Shown here: in pieces, positions 1 to 13,100 of the stretch
Layout of the letters: every line of letters starts with the position of its first letter
Position numbering within the stretch: the stretch's first letter is position 1
From: Salvelinus alpinus
Taxonomy: Eukaryota; Chordata; Actinopteri; Salmoniformes; Salmonidae
Length of the DNA stretch: 64,000 nucleotides
Direction of reading: 5' to 3'
NCBI RefSeq assembly: GCF_045679555.1
Contig: NC_092092.1
Span: 11,470,690-11,534,689, forward strand
Translations under genes and position numbers: made by a program
Notes under the pieces: model-generated
The model's input: the letters and a program-made list of their open reading frames with translations, nothing else
What the model was told of the DNA's origin: nothing
The model's database searches: none

Positions 1-351
1 TTGGTATTATGCAAAACACATCATACTGTGACATTTTTTTTTTTTTTGTTCTGTATCTTGAAAATGTGACTGCTGACATGCAAATAATTTTGGAGACTAT
101 CAAAACACACCAACATTGTTTTTGAGTGGTATTTTCCTTTAAGTAGTTGGAAAGGTTATTACTATGTACACATTTCACATTGTGATATTTACCTGTATCA
201 TTCCAGGTATCTAAAACCTTCAAGAAACAAGTCACACACGTAGTCTTTAAAAATGGCCATCAAGCAACCTGGAATAAAGCCAAGAAGACAGGTGTGAGAC
301 TTGTGTCTGTCCTCTGGGTGGCCAGGTAAGCCTCAAGCTTCATTTCCATTT

Positions 352-497
352 TCAACATTTAGCAGACGCTCTTATTCAGAGCGACTCGCAGTAGTGAGTG
401 CATACATTTATATACTGGTCCCCTTTGGGAATTGAACCCACAACTCTGGTGTTGCAAGTGCCATGCTTTACCAACTGCGCTACACAGGACTACAGAG
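352..497 (-). repeat. tRNA-derived SINE fragment
   Basis: Read on the minus strand, the right part has a tRNA-like head (GCGCAGTTGGTAAAGCATGG as A box, GGTTCAATTCCC as B box). The left part is the shared fish SINE/LINE tail with the AGCAGACGCTCTTATTCAGAG core. It lies in an mcph1 intron, 27 bases after a splice donor. It is not a working tRNA gene, because there is no acceptor-stem pairing around the boxes. Confidence 0.75.
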
Positions 498-1039
498 TAA
501 ACGCTGTTCGGCCTTAAAGTGCAACATCGTAGCAATGACAACGATGTGTCGTCAATATCTATTGGTCTGCATGATGACAAGTCGGTGACCATTTTGTTGT
601 TTTTGCAATTATTTCATCAGCCACAAGGTGTCACTGACTGACAAATAAAATAGCTGTGAGCTCTGTTATTTATACTGAGCGAAATATAAACGTGACCATT
701 TCAACGATTTTACTGAATTACAGTTCATATAATGAAATCAATCAATTGAATTAAACTAATTAGGCCCTAATCTATGGATTTCACATGACTGTGCAGGGGC
801 CCAACCATGGCTGGGCCTTGGAGGGCAGGGGCCCACCCACTTGGTAGTCAGGCCCAACACAAGGGCTTTATTAATGACATAAATATTCATCAGTTGTCTG
901 GGTGGTTGGTCTCAGATGTTCCCACAGGAACACATTTGTGCATAACATATTAGCTAAATAAACTTTTTGTGAGTATGGAAAATTTCAGGGATATTTTAAG
1001 CTCATGGCACATGGGACCAACGCTTTACATGTTGTGTTT

Positions 1040-1440
1040 ATATTTTAGTCATTTAGCACACACACTTATCCAGAGCGACTTACATGAGCAAATCCAATTA
1101 TATTTTTCACATGCGCCGAATACAGCAGGTATACAGCAATACAGAAGGTACCTTACCAGAAAATGCTTACTTACAAGCCCTTAACCAATGCACTTTTAAG
1201 ATTTTTTTAAACCAAATATAAAGATACTTAAAGTCACTCAATAAAATAACAATATTGAGGCTATATACAGGGGGTACCGAGTCAATGTGCGGGAGTACAT
1301 GTTAGTCGAGGTAATTTGTACATGTAGGTAAGGGTAAAGTGACTATCCATAGATAATAAACAGTGAGTAGCAACAGTGTGAAAACAAAAATGTGGGGTAA
1401 GTGCCAGTCAGCTCAGGGCCCAACACTCTTAACCGTAGGC
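1040..1440 (+). repeat. SINE-tail and LINE 3'-end fragments
   Basis: Positions 1047-1095 carry the GTCATTTAGCA...CCAGAGCGACTTAC tail core. From about 1130 to 1400 the sequence (AAAATGCTTACTTACAAGCC, then a GGGGGTACCGAGTC run) is of the LINE 3'-end type found again near 47500-48400. It fills most of the mcph1 intron before the exon at 1494. Boundaries are approximate. Confidence 0.6.
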
Positions 1441-2514
1441 TACCTTCTGCCCCTGTTATCCTGTCACTCATATTGTTTGTTTTATTAATGCAGATGTAAA
1501 GATGATGGTGAACATGTTGATGAGGAGTTGTATCCGGCATTAAATGATGAAGTCAATTCAGCACTCAAGAAAAGGGTGGTAGGCAAATTTAATTCTCAGT
1601 TAGGTTTAAGGATTCACAGTGCATAACTTCTCTTGGGTTTCACTATCAAGAAGACATTAATATACCAGTGGGCAATAGTTAATCACTGTCATTAATTACT
1701 TAGCTTTCTGCAATTCATCCATTACTGCATATTTACCTAATTTCTTTAAATTATTAGGCTATGGAGATTATTTTTATTGAAAGGGTCTATTGAAGTGTTT
1801 TTATCTAAAATGAGTGTTATATCTTTTATTTTATTTTTATACAGCATCGTTGTATGCAGCCAAGAGACACCCCTGAGAGGACCCCTGAGAATGACAGGCG
1901 CATGAAGAAAAAACTGGACAAGATGATCGAAGACCTAGTACCAAAATCACCTTTTAGTAAGGAATCTCTCCTCATGTCATACATTATATTCATAATATGT
2001 TATTCATTTAATATAAATAAATGTTTTTTTTTATGTGTGGTTGTGGTTTCATATGTAAATATATTTCTGTGTAGTAGCAGATGTGTCCCCTTACATTATT
2101 GACGAAGAGAAAGGAATAGTTTACAGTCCTTCTATGAAACGGTGTGACTTCATGGCACAGAGGCTGAAGGAGATGAGAGAAGCTAGGGAAAATCTATCCG
2201 CCACAGGTATGTTTTGTGACTGGCCAATAGTTTTATGTGTATAGTATGTGTAGCATCTGCAAAACATGGGCCGGGGTGTTAAACGATTGAGTTGAGACAT
2301 ATTTGCTGACTCTAGTTAATGCTTTCTCTCAGCTTCACAGATGGGACAATCTAGGTTATCGCCTGAGTTTAAGCCTTCTCTTGGGAATACACCATCCCAC
2401 TCTTTCTTGAAAAACCTGGGTAAGTACATAAGATGCATTGACGGTATCAATTTTACCATGCTAGAAGTTTATCAGTATATTTTCTTCTCATAATGGCATA
2501 TCTTTCTCCTGCAG

Positions 2515-3696
2515 AAGAAGAATCTGATCAGGATTTTAATACATATTTTGGCTCAAATCAGACTGATGGAGAGGAGCAACATGAAGCCACCTGTGAACCA
2601 CAGCACAAGAAAGACTTTCAGAAACCTTGGAAGTCAACGTGCAGTGATTTGCCCAGACAAAATGCATTGGTTCAAAGCCCTTTGCCCAATTCACCGGCTA
2701 AAGAGCGTAAACAAGACAAAAATCCTAAGAGGACCTCAATTAAATGTAATGTCATCAAAAAGCACATATCCTTAGAGTCCCTGTCTGGATGACTGCCCGG
2801 AGGGTAGCAAGAGTGTGCAATCAGTGTTTACGTTTAACAGTTTCGGGATGGGAAAAAATGGGCTATCATCCAGCAGAAGTAATATGGAAAAAGTCACACC
2901 ACCTGTCAGGAAAAGCAGAACACCACAGTCCCTTCCAGAAAGTAAGCCAACTACTAATCTGGAGATTTCTAGTCGCCGTTCTTCAAAATTTTTACCCGAA
3001 AAACCCACTGTGCCTCATCGAACATCCCTAAAGATTACCACACCGAAATCAAAAGTGAGCGAATGTAGAAAATCCTCGCTTCCTGCTCTAGAAAGATCTT
3101 GCACGGTCTCAAATAGCTTCCGTGCCTCCCCTTGTGCAGACGATGATGATGGGGTATTTGTGGACTTCTTCTCTCCAGCTAACAACCCTAGGAGACAACG
3201 AAGCTGCCTCTTACCCAGCTTGCCCTTAGAGTCCAAGGTTCCGATCCCCTTTGAACTGGAGCCTCAGCCTAGCCCTGGGAAGAGGAAGAGGGGCAAGAGT
3301 GAAACCACAGGGTCTGAGTCGGCCAGTGCCAAAAAGAGAACACATGGGGTGCCCAGTGTAAGAGAAACCAGCAGTGTAAACAGCATGTTAGATCAACATG
3401 CTCATCCACGCCAGGATACAAAGGGATGTCCATCCTCCGAGGACAATAATACAAAACAAACTCTGACTAGAAGAAGTAGGCATAGCGCATTGCCATTCTC
3501 TAGAGTGTCTAAAGACTTCACTGATGAACTGACTAGTGCCCCTGACCAGCAGAGTGCTTCAACAGATCCCACACACCTTTCAAAACCAAGTTTGGCAGCA
3601 GCAAACAAAGCACTAGATAAGCACAAAAGTTTGATTCTCTTAACTCGGCACAAGGACAAACAAGTAAAAAGTAGCCGACATTTCAAAAGTATATGA
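2515..3696 (+). pseudogene. mcph1: mcph1 large linker exon with a frameshift
   Basis: The acceptor at 2513-2514 leads into the frame expected from the preceding exon (EEESDQDFNTYF...). That frame ends at a TGA at 2790-2792. The next frame is open from 2776 to 3693, about 305 codons, and contains a serine- and lysine-rich linker with the acidic patch CADDDDGVFVDFFSP, like the D-Y-FSP patch of vertebrate microcephalins. A +1 insertion (or -2 deletion) between 2776 and 2789 would explain the switch. No spliceable intron is visible there. The exon 3' end is unresolved: candidate donors after 3663, 3670 and 3688 do not give the phase needed by the next exon. Confidence 0.8.
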
Positions 3697-3797
3697 ATTC
3701 TAAACTGTATATACTACGTGTTGGGATGTTACCATGTCATCAATATAATCAATGCAATGGTATTCAAGACATTAGCATGTTTTACTAATCAATATAC

Positions 3798-4275
3798 ATG
3801 GAGTATACAAAACAGTAAGAACACCTGCATGACAGACTGACAAGGTGAATCCAGGTGAAAGCTATGTCACCTGTTAAATCCACTTCAATCAGTTTAGATG
3901 AAGGGGAGATTGTTTTAAAGAAGGATTTAAGCCTAGAGACAATTGAGACATGGATTGTGTATGTGTGCCATTCAGCAGGTGAATGGGCAAGGCAAAAGAT
4001 TTAAGTGCCTTTGAACAGTAGGTAGTAGATAGTAGGTACCAGGCGTACCTGTTTGTGCCAAAAACTGCAACACTGCTGGGTTTAATATCAAGAATGGTGC
4101 ACCACCCAAAGGACATACAGCCAACTTGACACAACTGTGGGAAGCATTGGAGTCAACATGGGCCAGCATCTCTGGAACGCTTTCGACACCTAGTTGAGTC
4201 CATGCCCTGACGAATTGAGGCTGTTCTGAGGGCAACACAATATTAGGAAGGTATTCTCAATGTTTGCTATACTTA
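3798..4275 (+). mobile_element. Non-autonomous Tc1-like element
   Basis: The segment starts with GTATACAAAACAGTAAGAACACC and ends near 4270 with AATATTAGGAAGGTATTCTC...GTTTGC. These are degenerate inverted ends. The interior keeps fragments of Tc1 transposase-type sequence (AAGAATGGTGCACCACCCAAAGG) without an open frame. The pattern is that of a widely dispersed teleost non-autonomous family. Ends are approximate. Confidence 0.65.
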
Positions 4276-7200
4276 AATGTAACTGATCAACATCAAACAC
4301 TTTTGCCTCTCAGGTAATAATAATAATATGCTGTAGAATTGGCACAGTGGTTGTTGAGTTTCATTATCCACATGAATGTTTGCAATCTTTTCTCTGCCAG
4401 TGTCCCAAAATGTGATACCATTTTATTACAGCATCAGTATTGCATTCATTAACCATATCATACTACCTTGATGCAAAGGCTGAAAAACATTGTATGGCCC
4501 ATGTAAGTTAATCATATTGTGAATTGGAAGTTTTAATATAGCCTATTGAGGATTCCCCTGAAATGATGGGAAAACAATATTAAATTAACGGTTTAATACT
4601 GATGGGGTGATACATTTTCTAATAAACAAATGTTAACCTTTCTTGAAGAACCTTACTGACAATGTCTGTTCGCCTGATACCATCATCACACAAAAACAAG
4701 CGAATACGCATTCAGCAGTTGTAGGCAGAGGAACTGCCTACAACTGGAACCAAATTGATCATCTTAAGTTGCTTCTGTGGTGGTGTTGGTTGTAATTATT
4801 ATAGCCCGCAATTGGTTTACCCAATAAATTACCTGAAGCTTGTATATCGTGTATGACTCTTTTACTTTTTATAGCCAATCATTTTAAACAGTGTCATGGT
4901 TTTGATTTTCATAGATATTTATTTAACCTGACAGTTTGTGACTGGAATACGACTTAGGCCCGACACCTAGAGTTGGTCTACTTGTTCGCTATGATCTCTT
5001 GGTAAAGCCAACCTGTGGAGGAACAGTGGCATATTGTTTGCCTTTTGTGTTCCATTCCTTTTGAACACAGCTGCTCAAACTGCAGTGGGTGAATGAGTAG
5101 TCATGATGGTCTTTGAAGCTGCTGCCACAGGGGCTCTCTGTGATACCTACATGTTGGTAGGATAACATCCTCTCCTGTGAAAATGTACCTGACACTGTCT
5201 TCTGTGTTCGCTCAACCTGAACAAAACTTCAGCTCTTAACACTGAAGAAATCTTGTTTGAATTCCCATGTGAACTGTATCGCAGAATACATCATATTTTT
5301 TTCATCATTACATGCGCTAGTTCGTCTACTTTCTTAGTTTACATTTAATAGAGTGATTTGAATAGAATGTGTCATGAAACTTCCACCCCAAAATCTGATG
5401 GAGGAAAAAGAAATCGGGGTACTTATCAGGAGAACTGGCCCCTTGATTTACAACTGTGGAAGAGATTTCAACCTTCACAGAAGAGCCTGTGTAATAGGAG
5501 CGAGGGTTCTCCCCAATGAATGTAAGCTTGTAAGAGGTGCTGCTCCACTTTGTGGAATGTGCATTTTTTTTTTATGAAATAGTTTTTCCTTGATTTGTTA
5601 TCATATAAGGCCATTTTTTGCGCTATGTTGCAGGAACTGGCATTTACAGGTGTTTTTAAAAAAAAAAAATGCAAAAATCTCCAAAGGAGTGCCTTGTTAA
5701 AAAGTCCTGGGAGCACTCATAAGATATTATGGAGTGAACTGTTTGGATTTGGCTTCAATCCCCTCCGCATCTCAACAAAGGTAGACTTACCATTCACCAA
5801 GAGTGGAATGAAGTCATGTGCAAGTACAACAGTCATGACATAAACCACTTTTAACCTCTTTGTTCTTCTGACACTATCAGCATTATCAAACTTAGTCTAT
5901 GATTTTGTAGAGTAGTTTACTGAGGCAAAATATATGTTTAATGAAATGTTTTGATGAAGCATGACATCTGATGTGATCTTTGTACCCTTAGCAGTAAGGG
6001 GAGTTGTCCTGTATGTGTATCATTGAGCATTTATTTGTATGACCCCCTAATGTAGAAATGAGTTGATTTTTATCTTGAGTACTTGGCTTTATAAGATGCC
6101 ATTGTGCATGTGCTCTTAAAGAACTTCAGGAAACATGATGCCGTAACCACTTTATTGGCTTCATGCAGCCTAACCGTGTGATTGTTGATGTTTTCTATGC
6201 ACGGCTGTTGCAAATGTTCAATCGGTAATCAGATCTTTGTACCCTTGTGCTTTTCAGTTAAAATTGGCCATTCCAGCCCCCCTGACCCCAGATAGATTAG
6301 GACAAAGGCCAATGGAAGTTGACTGTATGGATAGAGCCTGAGTCATTTCAGTTTGCATAGACCGGCCATCAACGGGACCTCGTCATACCCAAAATAATTT
6401 CCTTCATTTGTGAGAGGCGCATTGAAATGGAGCCTGGTGCAACAGTTTACACCAACTCTTTGTCTTAGGTTTATTTAGTGCAGACTCTTTGTTCAATGCC
6501 TGCCCTCTTGCACTGCTGCCAGAACATTGCATAAGTGAAGCCAAAAATCCCCTTTGAGGAAACTCCAAAAAAACGTAGTTGTTGAAATTCCTCATTTGTT
6601 TCTTGGCAAAAGAGTGAAAAATGAATAATAGTTCTTTAGGCTTTTTACCCTCTAACAGAAAATCCTCCTAGCCAGCTTGTTTGATGTCAGAAAAACATTC
6701 CCAGATCAGTGTCAGCAATGGGCAGCCAGTCTCTTGCATTGCTACTGAAAACATTGTTTCCTCCCTGATGCACACCTTTCTTTGGTATTATCAACAGCAG
6801 CATTTCTTTCCATCCCATATAATCAGCTTCCATCACAGTGATGATGGTTGATGTCCATCTTAAAGATCAGTGAGTAACTTATTTCAGCACTGCGCTAAGG
6901 ACAATCGTTTGCGATGAAGGATGACCAAACCATGCCATGCTTTACTAAAGAAAGCTGAAACCTTTTTTACATTTTTATCAATGAATCCTTTTATGTCCAT
7001 TTGTATAGGGGTTTTGGGTGTGTTTTTCTTTTGAGTATGGCAGACTTAAAAGGGTTCTGTTGTCACGGAGGATCTAGGTGTTGTAAAACCTTCAAATGAA
7101 AAACAAGAACATGTCTAAAGTGTGGTTGGACAGGGTGAATTATTTAATTATTGTCGATTGCTAACACACTTTGTCACAACAGCCCTCAGATGAAATGTCA

Positions 7201-7914
7201 AGCAATCCTCAGCTCAGTCGATATACTGGGCTACCTTCTCAACAAAAGGCCTGTTAAACTTTTCTCGACCCTTGCCGTATGCTGACTGTTTCCAACCCCG
7301 CCATTACTAATACGCAACGAGCAACCTTTTTATCACACCTGGGCCACATTGATGTCACGGATGCCCTGTTATGCATGTAAAGCAGTCATGTATGGGGCCG
7401 TGTACTGGTGGGCTTTTTTGGATGCCCTCTGCTCAGGACGCCTTCACCCCAGACTTCCGGCTGGGGGACTGGAGAGCGGTTCCTGCCGGGAAAGAGCCTG
7501 TTCGCCCTGTCACTAACTGTCGCTCAGGTGTTCAGTGCTGATTGACTGTGAGGGGGCGGTGGTACTACTGTGTCTGTATATAAGATGGATGGTCCAGAAT
7601 AATTTTAAATACCGGCGGTGCGCTCCAACCTGTTTTACACTGTTTCATGGCCTTGGGGGCGTTTATTTCCTCTTCACACATCAAATTCTGCAGATATCTG
7701 GCATGTGGTGTTCACTGTTTACCTATCCAGAGCTGTACCACTGTGTTGCCGCTCGATATCAACAAAGGAAAGCAATATGCAAACTATTGAAAACTGAGAC
7801 TTTATGGCTGCTATTATCCCTTAGTCATTATTTAGGTGTGTACTTTGTATTGAACTCACTGTGTGCTAATGTACTCTAAAGTGCATATAATTTGTTTATA
7901 ATTTTTCAATCCAG
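4276..7914. other. mcph1 intron sequence, no gene seen
   Basis: I find no exon, SINE or transposon end that I can name in this stretch. It contains poly-T and poly-A runs and short chance open frames. The frame at 7535-7879 is open for 114 codons but has no family match that I recognise and ends just before the true mcph1 exon at 7915. Confidence 0.5.
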
Positions 7915-8343
7915 ACTAAGGACATTAGTTATGACAAGCATGCCCACAAAGTAAGTAGATCCAAACCTATTTGTTACAGCCACATTTGGGATCTTAGACA
8001 GATTAACATTTGATCATGTCTTGTTGAACTTCTTGGCAGTACTTTGCCTTCTCAACCTACTAACCTCGATATTTAGAAAGGTTTTCTTCTTTACACCTCT
8101 GGCTCCTCAGAAAGCAGCACATATTGACCCAGGTGGTCCAAACTCTGGATGGGTTCCCAGTGGTGGACCAGGTGTGTAAGAACACAACCCACGTGGTGTC
8201 GGTGGGCCACCGGTGGACCCTCAACATTCTCCTGGGCGTCGCCCGTGACTGCTAGTAATATTCCCCTAAACAGGTTTTGTGGTGTTTGGAGCAAAGGCAA
8301 TTCCAGAAGAACCATGTGAACTTTCAGATCAGTTTCCAGCAGC
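7915..8343 (+). pseudogene. mcph1: mcph1 BRCT2 exons with two stops and a frameshift
   Basis: The small exon 7915-7950 encodes RTLVMTSMPTK and joins in phase to the exon starting at 8111 (KQHILTQVVQTLDGF, then THVVSVGHRWTLNILLGVARDC). This is the second BRCT domain of microcephalin. Directly after the final Cys, at 8254-8259, come TAG TAA where the family has Trp-Val. The frame then resumes at the expected spacing (VLWCLEQ) and is lost again by one missing base near 8294. The next frame gives IPEEPCELSDQFPAAPE, the normal end of the exon. No GT donor is found where one is needed. Two nonsense codons, an indel and a lost donor in one exon argue for true decay rather than one read error. Confidence 0.85.
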
Positions 8344-8344
8344 A

Positions 8345-10189
8345 CCTGAAGATTCTACTAATATTGTATACTATTCTTATTCAAACATAGCCCTTGGGGT
8401 CATATTGGTTAAGTCTATGCTTTTATAATGAAATTGCCTGGTCAGTTTACTAGCATATGCTGCAACTGTCTCTAAGAGCTGGAATTCCAAACAATAGGAA
8501 GTGGGTAGGACACCTAATTTTATTGCCATTAATTAATTTTCAAAGCAGTTTTTCACTCCAGCATCCTGTGTCATATGTGGATGTTGCTTCTTCCTGTCCT
8601 CTTCCATTCATTAATCTTTGGCTTGCATCTGTGAAGGGGAAGGGGTGTTTTGCTATAGAATACTGTCTCATCACATTTCCTTTTGAAATTGCACACAGTT
8701 CTGTTGTGGCGGCCAAAACAATCTCCACACTCCCTGAAGGCTCTTGATGAGCCAGGTCATTTGATTTGAATGGGGCCATTCAGCATTTTTACCTGACACA
8801 CGCTCAATCTGTGCTGATTTCTGTCTTGTGCAGTAGTGGGTAGTGCTGAGGTAAATAGCTTCCTGCAAAAGCCTGACGTTGTCCGAGAATCTAACTGAAT
8901 TGAAAGTTGAAGGCATTTTTTAAACATCATAGGCATGACACATCAGACATTTTAAACACATTTTTAATGTTTTGTGTTAAAGCAGAATGAAGACATAACT
9001 GTAGCTTGAATTTAAGATAATTTAATTTGCATGGTGTTCTAATGTCTTTCTTTGCCTTTCTGACAACCATTATCCATACTCCACATCATTGTTTCACATC
9101 AGATTGCGCGACGGCCGTCGGTGGAGGGACGAGCGTCACGTAGGAGTGACAGGATCTGACAAGACATTGTACTCCACACAGAAAAATTCCTAAATACACT
9201 AATCCTACTCATAACGCCAGTCGTTTAGAAGAATTAAGTGAAAAGGTTTTGGTCCCAAATGTTCACAGAAGCATGGGTAAAATGTATTACATAAATTATT
9301 ATAACCATAAATCACATTTCTACAGTACAACAATTAAATTCGATTGATAAATATAAGCAGATATGCTCCACTTTCTCTGGATACCTTGTACAGATTAGGA
9401 TCACAACAGAGTACGTAGCCTAAGTCAGGCAAAGGATGTGGAAGTCAAATTACTCAGTCGATTGTGTAATCATGGAAAAAGTTGAACACACTTGCAATAG
9501 ATTCCCACAAGTGCATAATTAGGTTAATTGACATTGATTACATGTTTTGAGTAACATCCCAATCAAAGTTATCACATCTGATTTTAATACATTTTGTGAA
9601 CCATCTATACATTTTAAATTATATCATGTGAGTATGTACAAGCTCTAAGAAAGAAAAGCAGTAGATTCATTACTGATGACCATAGTGCGTTATGTTCATA
9701 TTTGATCAAGTATTTGTACCCTAGTTCTCTGCTTTTAGTATTAGGCCTATTATAAAATAAAGTAACCATTTTCAAATTCATTGTATCAAATGTAATGGGG
9801 TGAAATATCGTTATTACAGAATGTACTTGGTCAACCTTGCATTGTGTTACACACTGACCTTTCCCCTGGTATTGCTTGTTATAGAAAACAATACTGTTAT
9901 CTCTACCACAGTTCCAGTTAGCTATAAATACCTGTTTTATCCTTTGACTGCCTTGTCCTGGTTGGTTATGCAGTCCAAAGCCCATATGTTTCTGAAAATA
10001 CACAGTTCATAGACTTCTGCATGTTTTCACCTGTCAATTTTGTTGGAGTGAATTAATTTGTTCCTTTCCTTGTGGTGAGGTTGCTGTTATGGAGCAGTTC
10101 AGTCTTTTTTTGCCTGTCTTGTCTGTAGTTTCCCAGAGTGACAATGCTCTCCTATGTCCGTCTGTGAGAGGCATGTCTCTGGGACAGCC
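8345..10189. other. mcph1 intron; angpt2 3' untranslated region probably at the right end
   Basis: The stretch follows the damaged BRCT2 exon and precedes the angpt2 stop codon on the other strand. The sequence nearest 10190 should be angpt2 3' UTR on the minus strand, but I could not place a convincing poly(A) signal. No transposon ends were recognised. The open frames here, such as 9614-10003 on the minus strand, look random. Confidence 0.45.
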
Positions 10190-13100
10190 TCAGAAGTCTA
10201 CTGGTCTGATCATCATTGTGGTAGACTTCAGTGAGTAGCCTGAGCCCTTCCAGTAGTACCATTTGATTCCATTGAATCGATTAGAGTTCTGGCCGTGCTG
10301 GAAAAATATTCCGTTCAAGTTAGAGGGGCCGCAGGCGTCAAACCACCAGCCTTGAAAAGCAGAAAACAAGAGATTGTCAGTCTGAGGTTTTTCATGATGT
10401 GCATGGTCTATAAGACAACAAGCCCAATCAGGGGCTGTGCTTCTCCTTCTAACAGTGACGTTTTGTATTATCACATTACGATTAACTCCCACAGTTTTGT
10501 AGCCTCAGTTTCGTTGAGTTCAATGGGAAAGTCGGGATTGTTATATCACATGGACTGCAAGTTGTGCAGCTCATCCCCCCCCCCCTGTGTATGTCATCTT
10601 AGTCCTATTTTTGTTCATATGCAGCTGGTTATCCCCAACAATTCCCTGAGGTATAGGGATTCCTCTATGCGAGACCTCGGGAGGGGAAATCATTTGGAGA
10701 GCAGCTTACATGTAGAGTAGGCAGACCCCCGATACACGGAACAAGTCCAAGTCTAGCGCCCAAAGCAGTCTACAAATCAGAGGCATGGAGGAGGACCTCT
10801 ATTCTGAGCTCAGAGAGAGGGGGAGGGGGAAATCCTTAGTTCCCAGACTATTAATGTCAACTGTTGCAGGGGCTGAATTCCCAACTGAGTTAATTACTGA
10901 TCAGCTCATATCTAATTTTGCTTGAGAGCCTTGACCCCACGACAGAAGGAAAAGGCAAGACGTCTTTTAACTTTTTTTTCTGGGGGTAGTGCCAAACGCT
11001 TGTGGGGGGGGGGGGGTTAAATGTGAAAATGGAGGAAATAATTGATCTTAATGAAGGCCGGTGGAAAAGCCGAGGAGATTGGCAAATGAACCTGTTCCTT
11101 ACCTCCTGTTGTCAGTTGTGAGCATTTGCAAACACATCTGTCATTGTCGGCATCTTTTGTGCTGAAATCACTTCCTGGTTGACCAAGGCTACTAATTTTG
11201 CCTGCTGTTCCACTGTAGCCTTTAAGGTGTATCCTGTGTAAAGAAAACAGAGAAATACAATGTGAGGAGGAAGTACATGATTGCCATTCGTCGGAAGACC
11301 CAAGTTTAGTCCGCCAAGGATTCCTTACTCTGCTAGCACTAACCTACAAGATGCTGTGTTTGTAGATCCCTTGGTTTTCCGTGACTACTTTTGAACCTTT
11401 CTTGTGCTCCATGACAAGCTATCGGCACCCAAACTCAACTCTGGACCACGAAACCAGTGCCACGGAATTTTTTCATTGGTCCCCTCTAATGAGGGACTGA
11501 TTTAGACCTGGGACACCGGGTGTGTGCAATGAACTATCAGGTAGAACAGAAAACCAGCAGGCTCTGTACCTTGTAGGGTAAGAGTTGAGTAACCCTAGTA
11601 TAGGCTATGTCTTCACACTAGTCATTTGCAAGTTAAGTGAAGCATGACAGCTGCAGTAGGGTTTGCTGACAGAAGGGCCCTGTTATGGTTTGGTTGTTTT
11701 TTACATTTTAGTCATTTAGCAGATGCTCTTTTCCAGAGCGACTTACAGGAGCAATTAGGGTTAAGTGCCTTGCTCAAGGGCACATCGACAGATTTTACAC
11801 CTAGTTGGCTCGGGGATTTGAACCAGCGATATTTTGGTTACTGGTTCAATGCTCTAACCGCTAGGCCTAACTTCCGCCCACTCATTCTGTCGAAAATATC
11901 AGTGCTGGTGATGAGGTATTGATGTCATTGCTAACCTCCGTTGTTTTGTGGCCTTTGAATTTTAGTATTAAGATGAGTTATATGGAAACATTTATATTTC
12001 TGGTTCTAGAATAGTCAAGGGTCATACTTCGAGACTAAAGTAATGAATAGGAGTGTGCTTGAGTAGAGGTCTGCTCAAACAGAGGAAGTATCAGTTCTCT
12101 CCTTAAAATCAGCTTATGTTCAGCAAAGAAAATGGCAGGTACTGGTGATGTCTAGGGGTGCAGATTGAATGTTTAGGAGACCGAAGCATTTTAGTCTTCT
12201 GTTTCACAGATCCTGACCATTTTCCAGATTACAAAATATTTATTTTGGACTGGTGACAAGTGTTTGATCTTCCCACCGCCCACCCTACATATTTATATTT
12301 TCAGGCAAGGTAAATGTTTTGTTTGTTGATTTTCAAGAACATGTTGTATGCACCATTTTGTTAGAACTTACTTTAACATTACTACATCAAAACATCTTGA
12401 GTAACAGACTAAATCTGTCTCTGTCATGCAGCTATGATAATGTGTTTCAGTCCACATCGCAAAGTACTAAAAGCGATCACCTATATTTAAAGGTCCTCCA
12501 CACAGACTCCCCCAACATAGTTTCCGTCACATAAGTAGCCTAGCATTGGAACACCACACCTGGGAAATCTAGGCATACCTGTAGTTTTCTGCTTCACTAC
12601 CGAGAGAGAACTGGTCATATAGTGAGAATCCTGAGTTTTCCTCCCAATCCATCATCTGTATTCTCAAGACGTATGGTTGCTGATTGGTCAGTATCGAAAC
12701 AAACTCATTTCCCAACCAGTATTCATCTGAAGGGTTTCCAAAGCCCTTTGAAGGAATATAAAAACATAATTATTCAACTTTTAATATGATCATAATGTTT
12801 GTTCTGTTTGTTGCCACTGGCCAGCGTTATCTAAGCTTTGTGCTGTGGGACTGGGATCATTTCCTCTAGCGCTCACCATTTTGTACTCTTTCCACGTACG
12901 GTGGAAGTCAACCCGACCATCAAATCGTTTTTGTAGTACTGTCCATCCACCCCCCTCCATCTCCATGTCACAGTAAGCCTTCAAACAAAACAACAAAGAT
13001 TTTCTCCCGGTATCTACAGCAACAAACTTAACAATAAAAACAGTTCCATATCAGTAGTTTAAAAGCAATGGTAGTTTTGTGAGAACAAGCGATGTGTAAT

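Larger units (their letters stand above)
207..2419 (+). pseudogene. mcph1: mcph1 BRCT1 region and early linker, five intact exons
   Basis: Exon 207-325 opens with [17 protein letters not shown] and continues through [12 protein letters not shown], the core of the microcephalin N-terminal BRCT domain with its conserved Trp. Exon 1494-1578 (CKDDGEHVDEELYPAL) completes the domain. Exon 1845-1956 contains the CMQP and TPEND motifs, and exon 2081-2206 contains RLKEMREARENLS. Exon 2333-2419 is a less conserved linker piece. Phases are 2, 0, 1, 1, 1 at successive exon ends and all join without a stop. All donors are GT and all acceptors AG. Nothing here looks damaged, so a partial protein could still be made. 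Confidence 0.9.

Noticed and set aside
8091-8345. 84-codon minus-strand frame
   Set aside because: It is the antisense shadow of the mcph1 BRCT2 exon, which matches its family on the plus strand.
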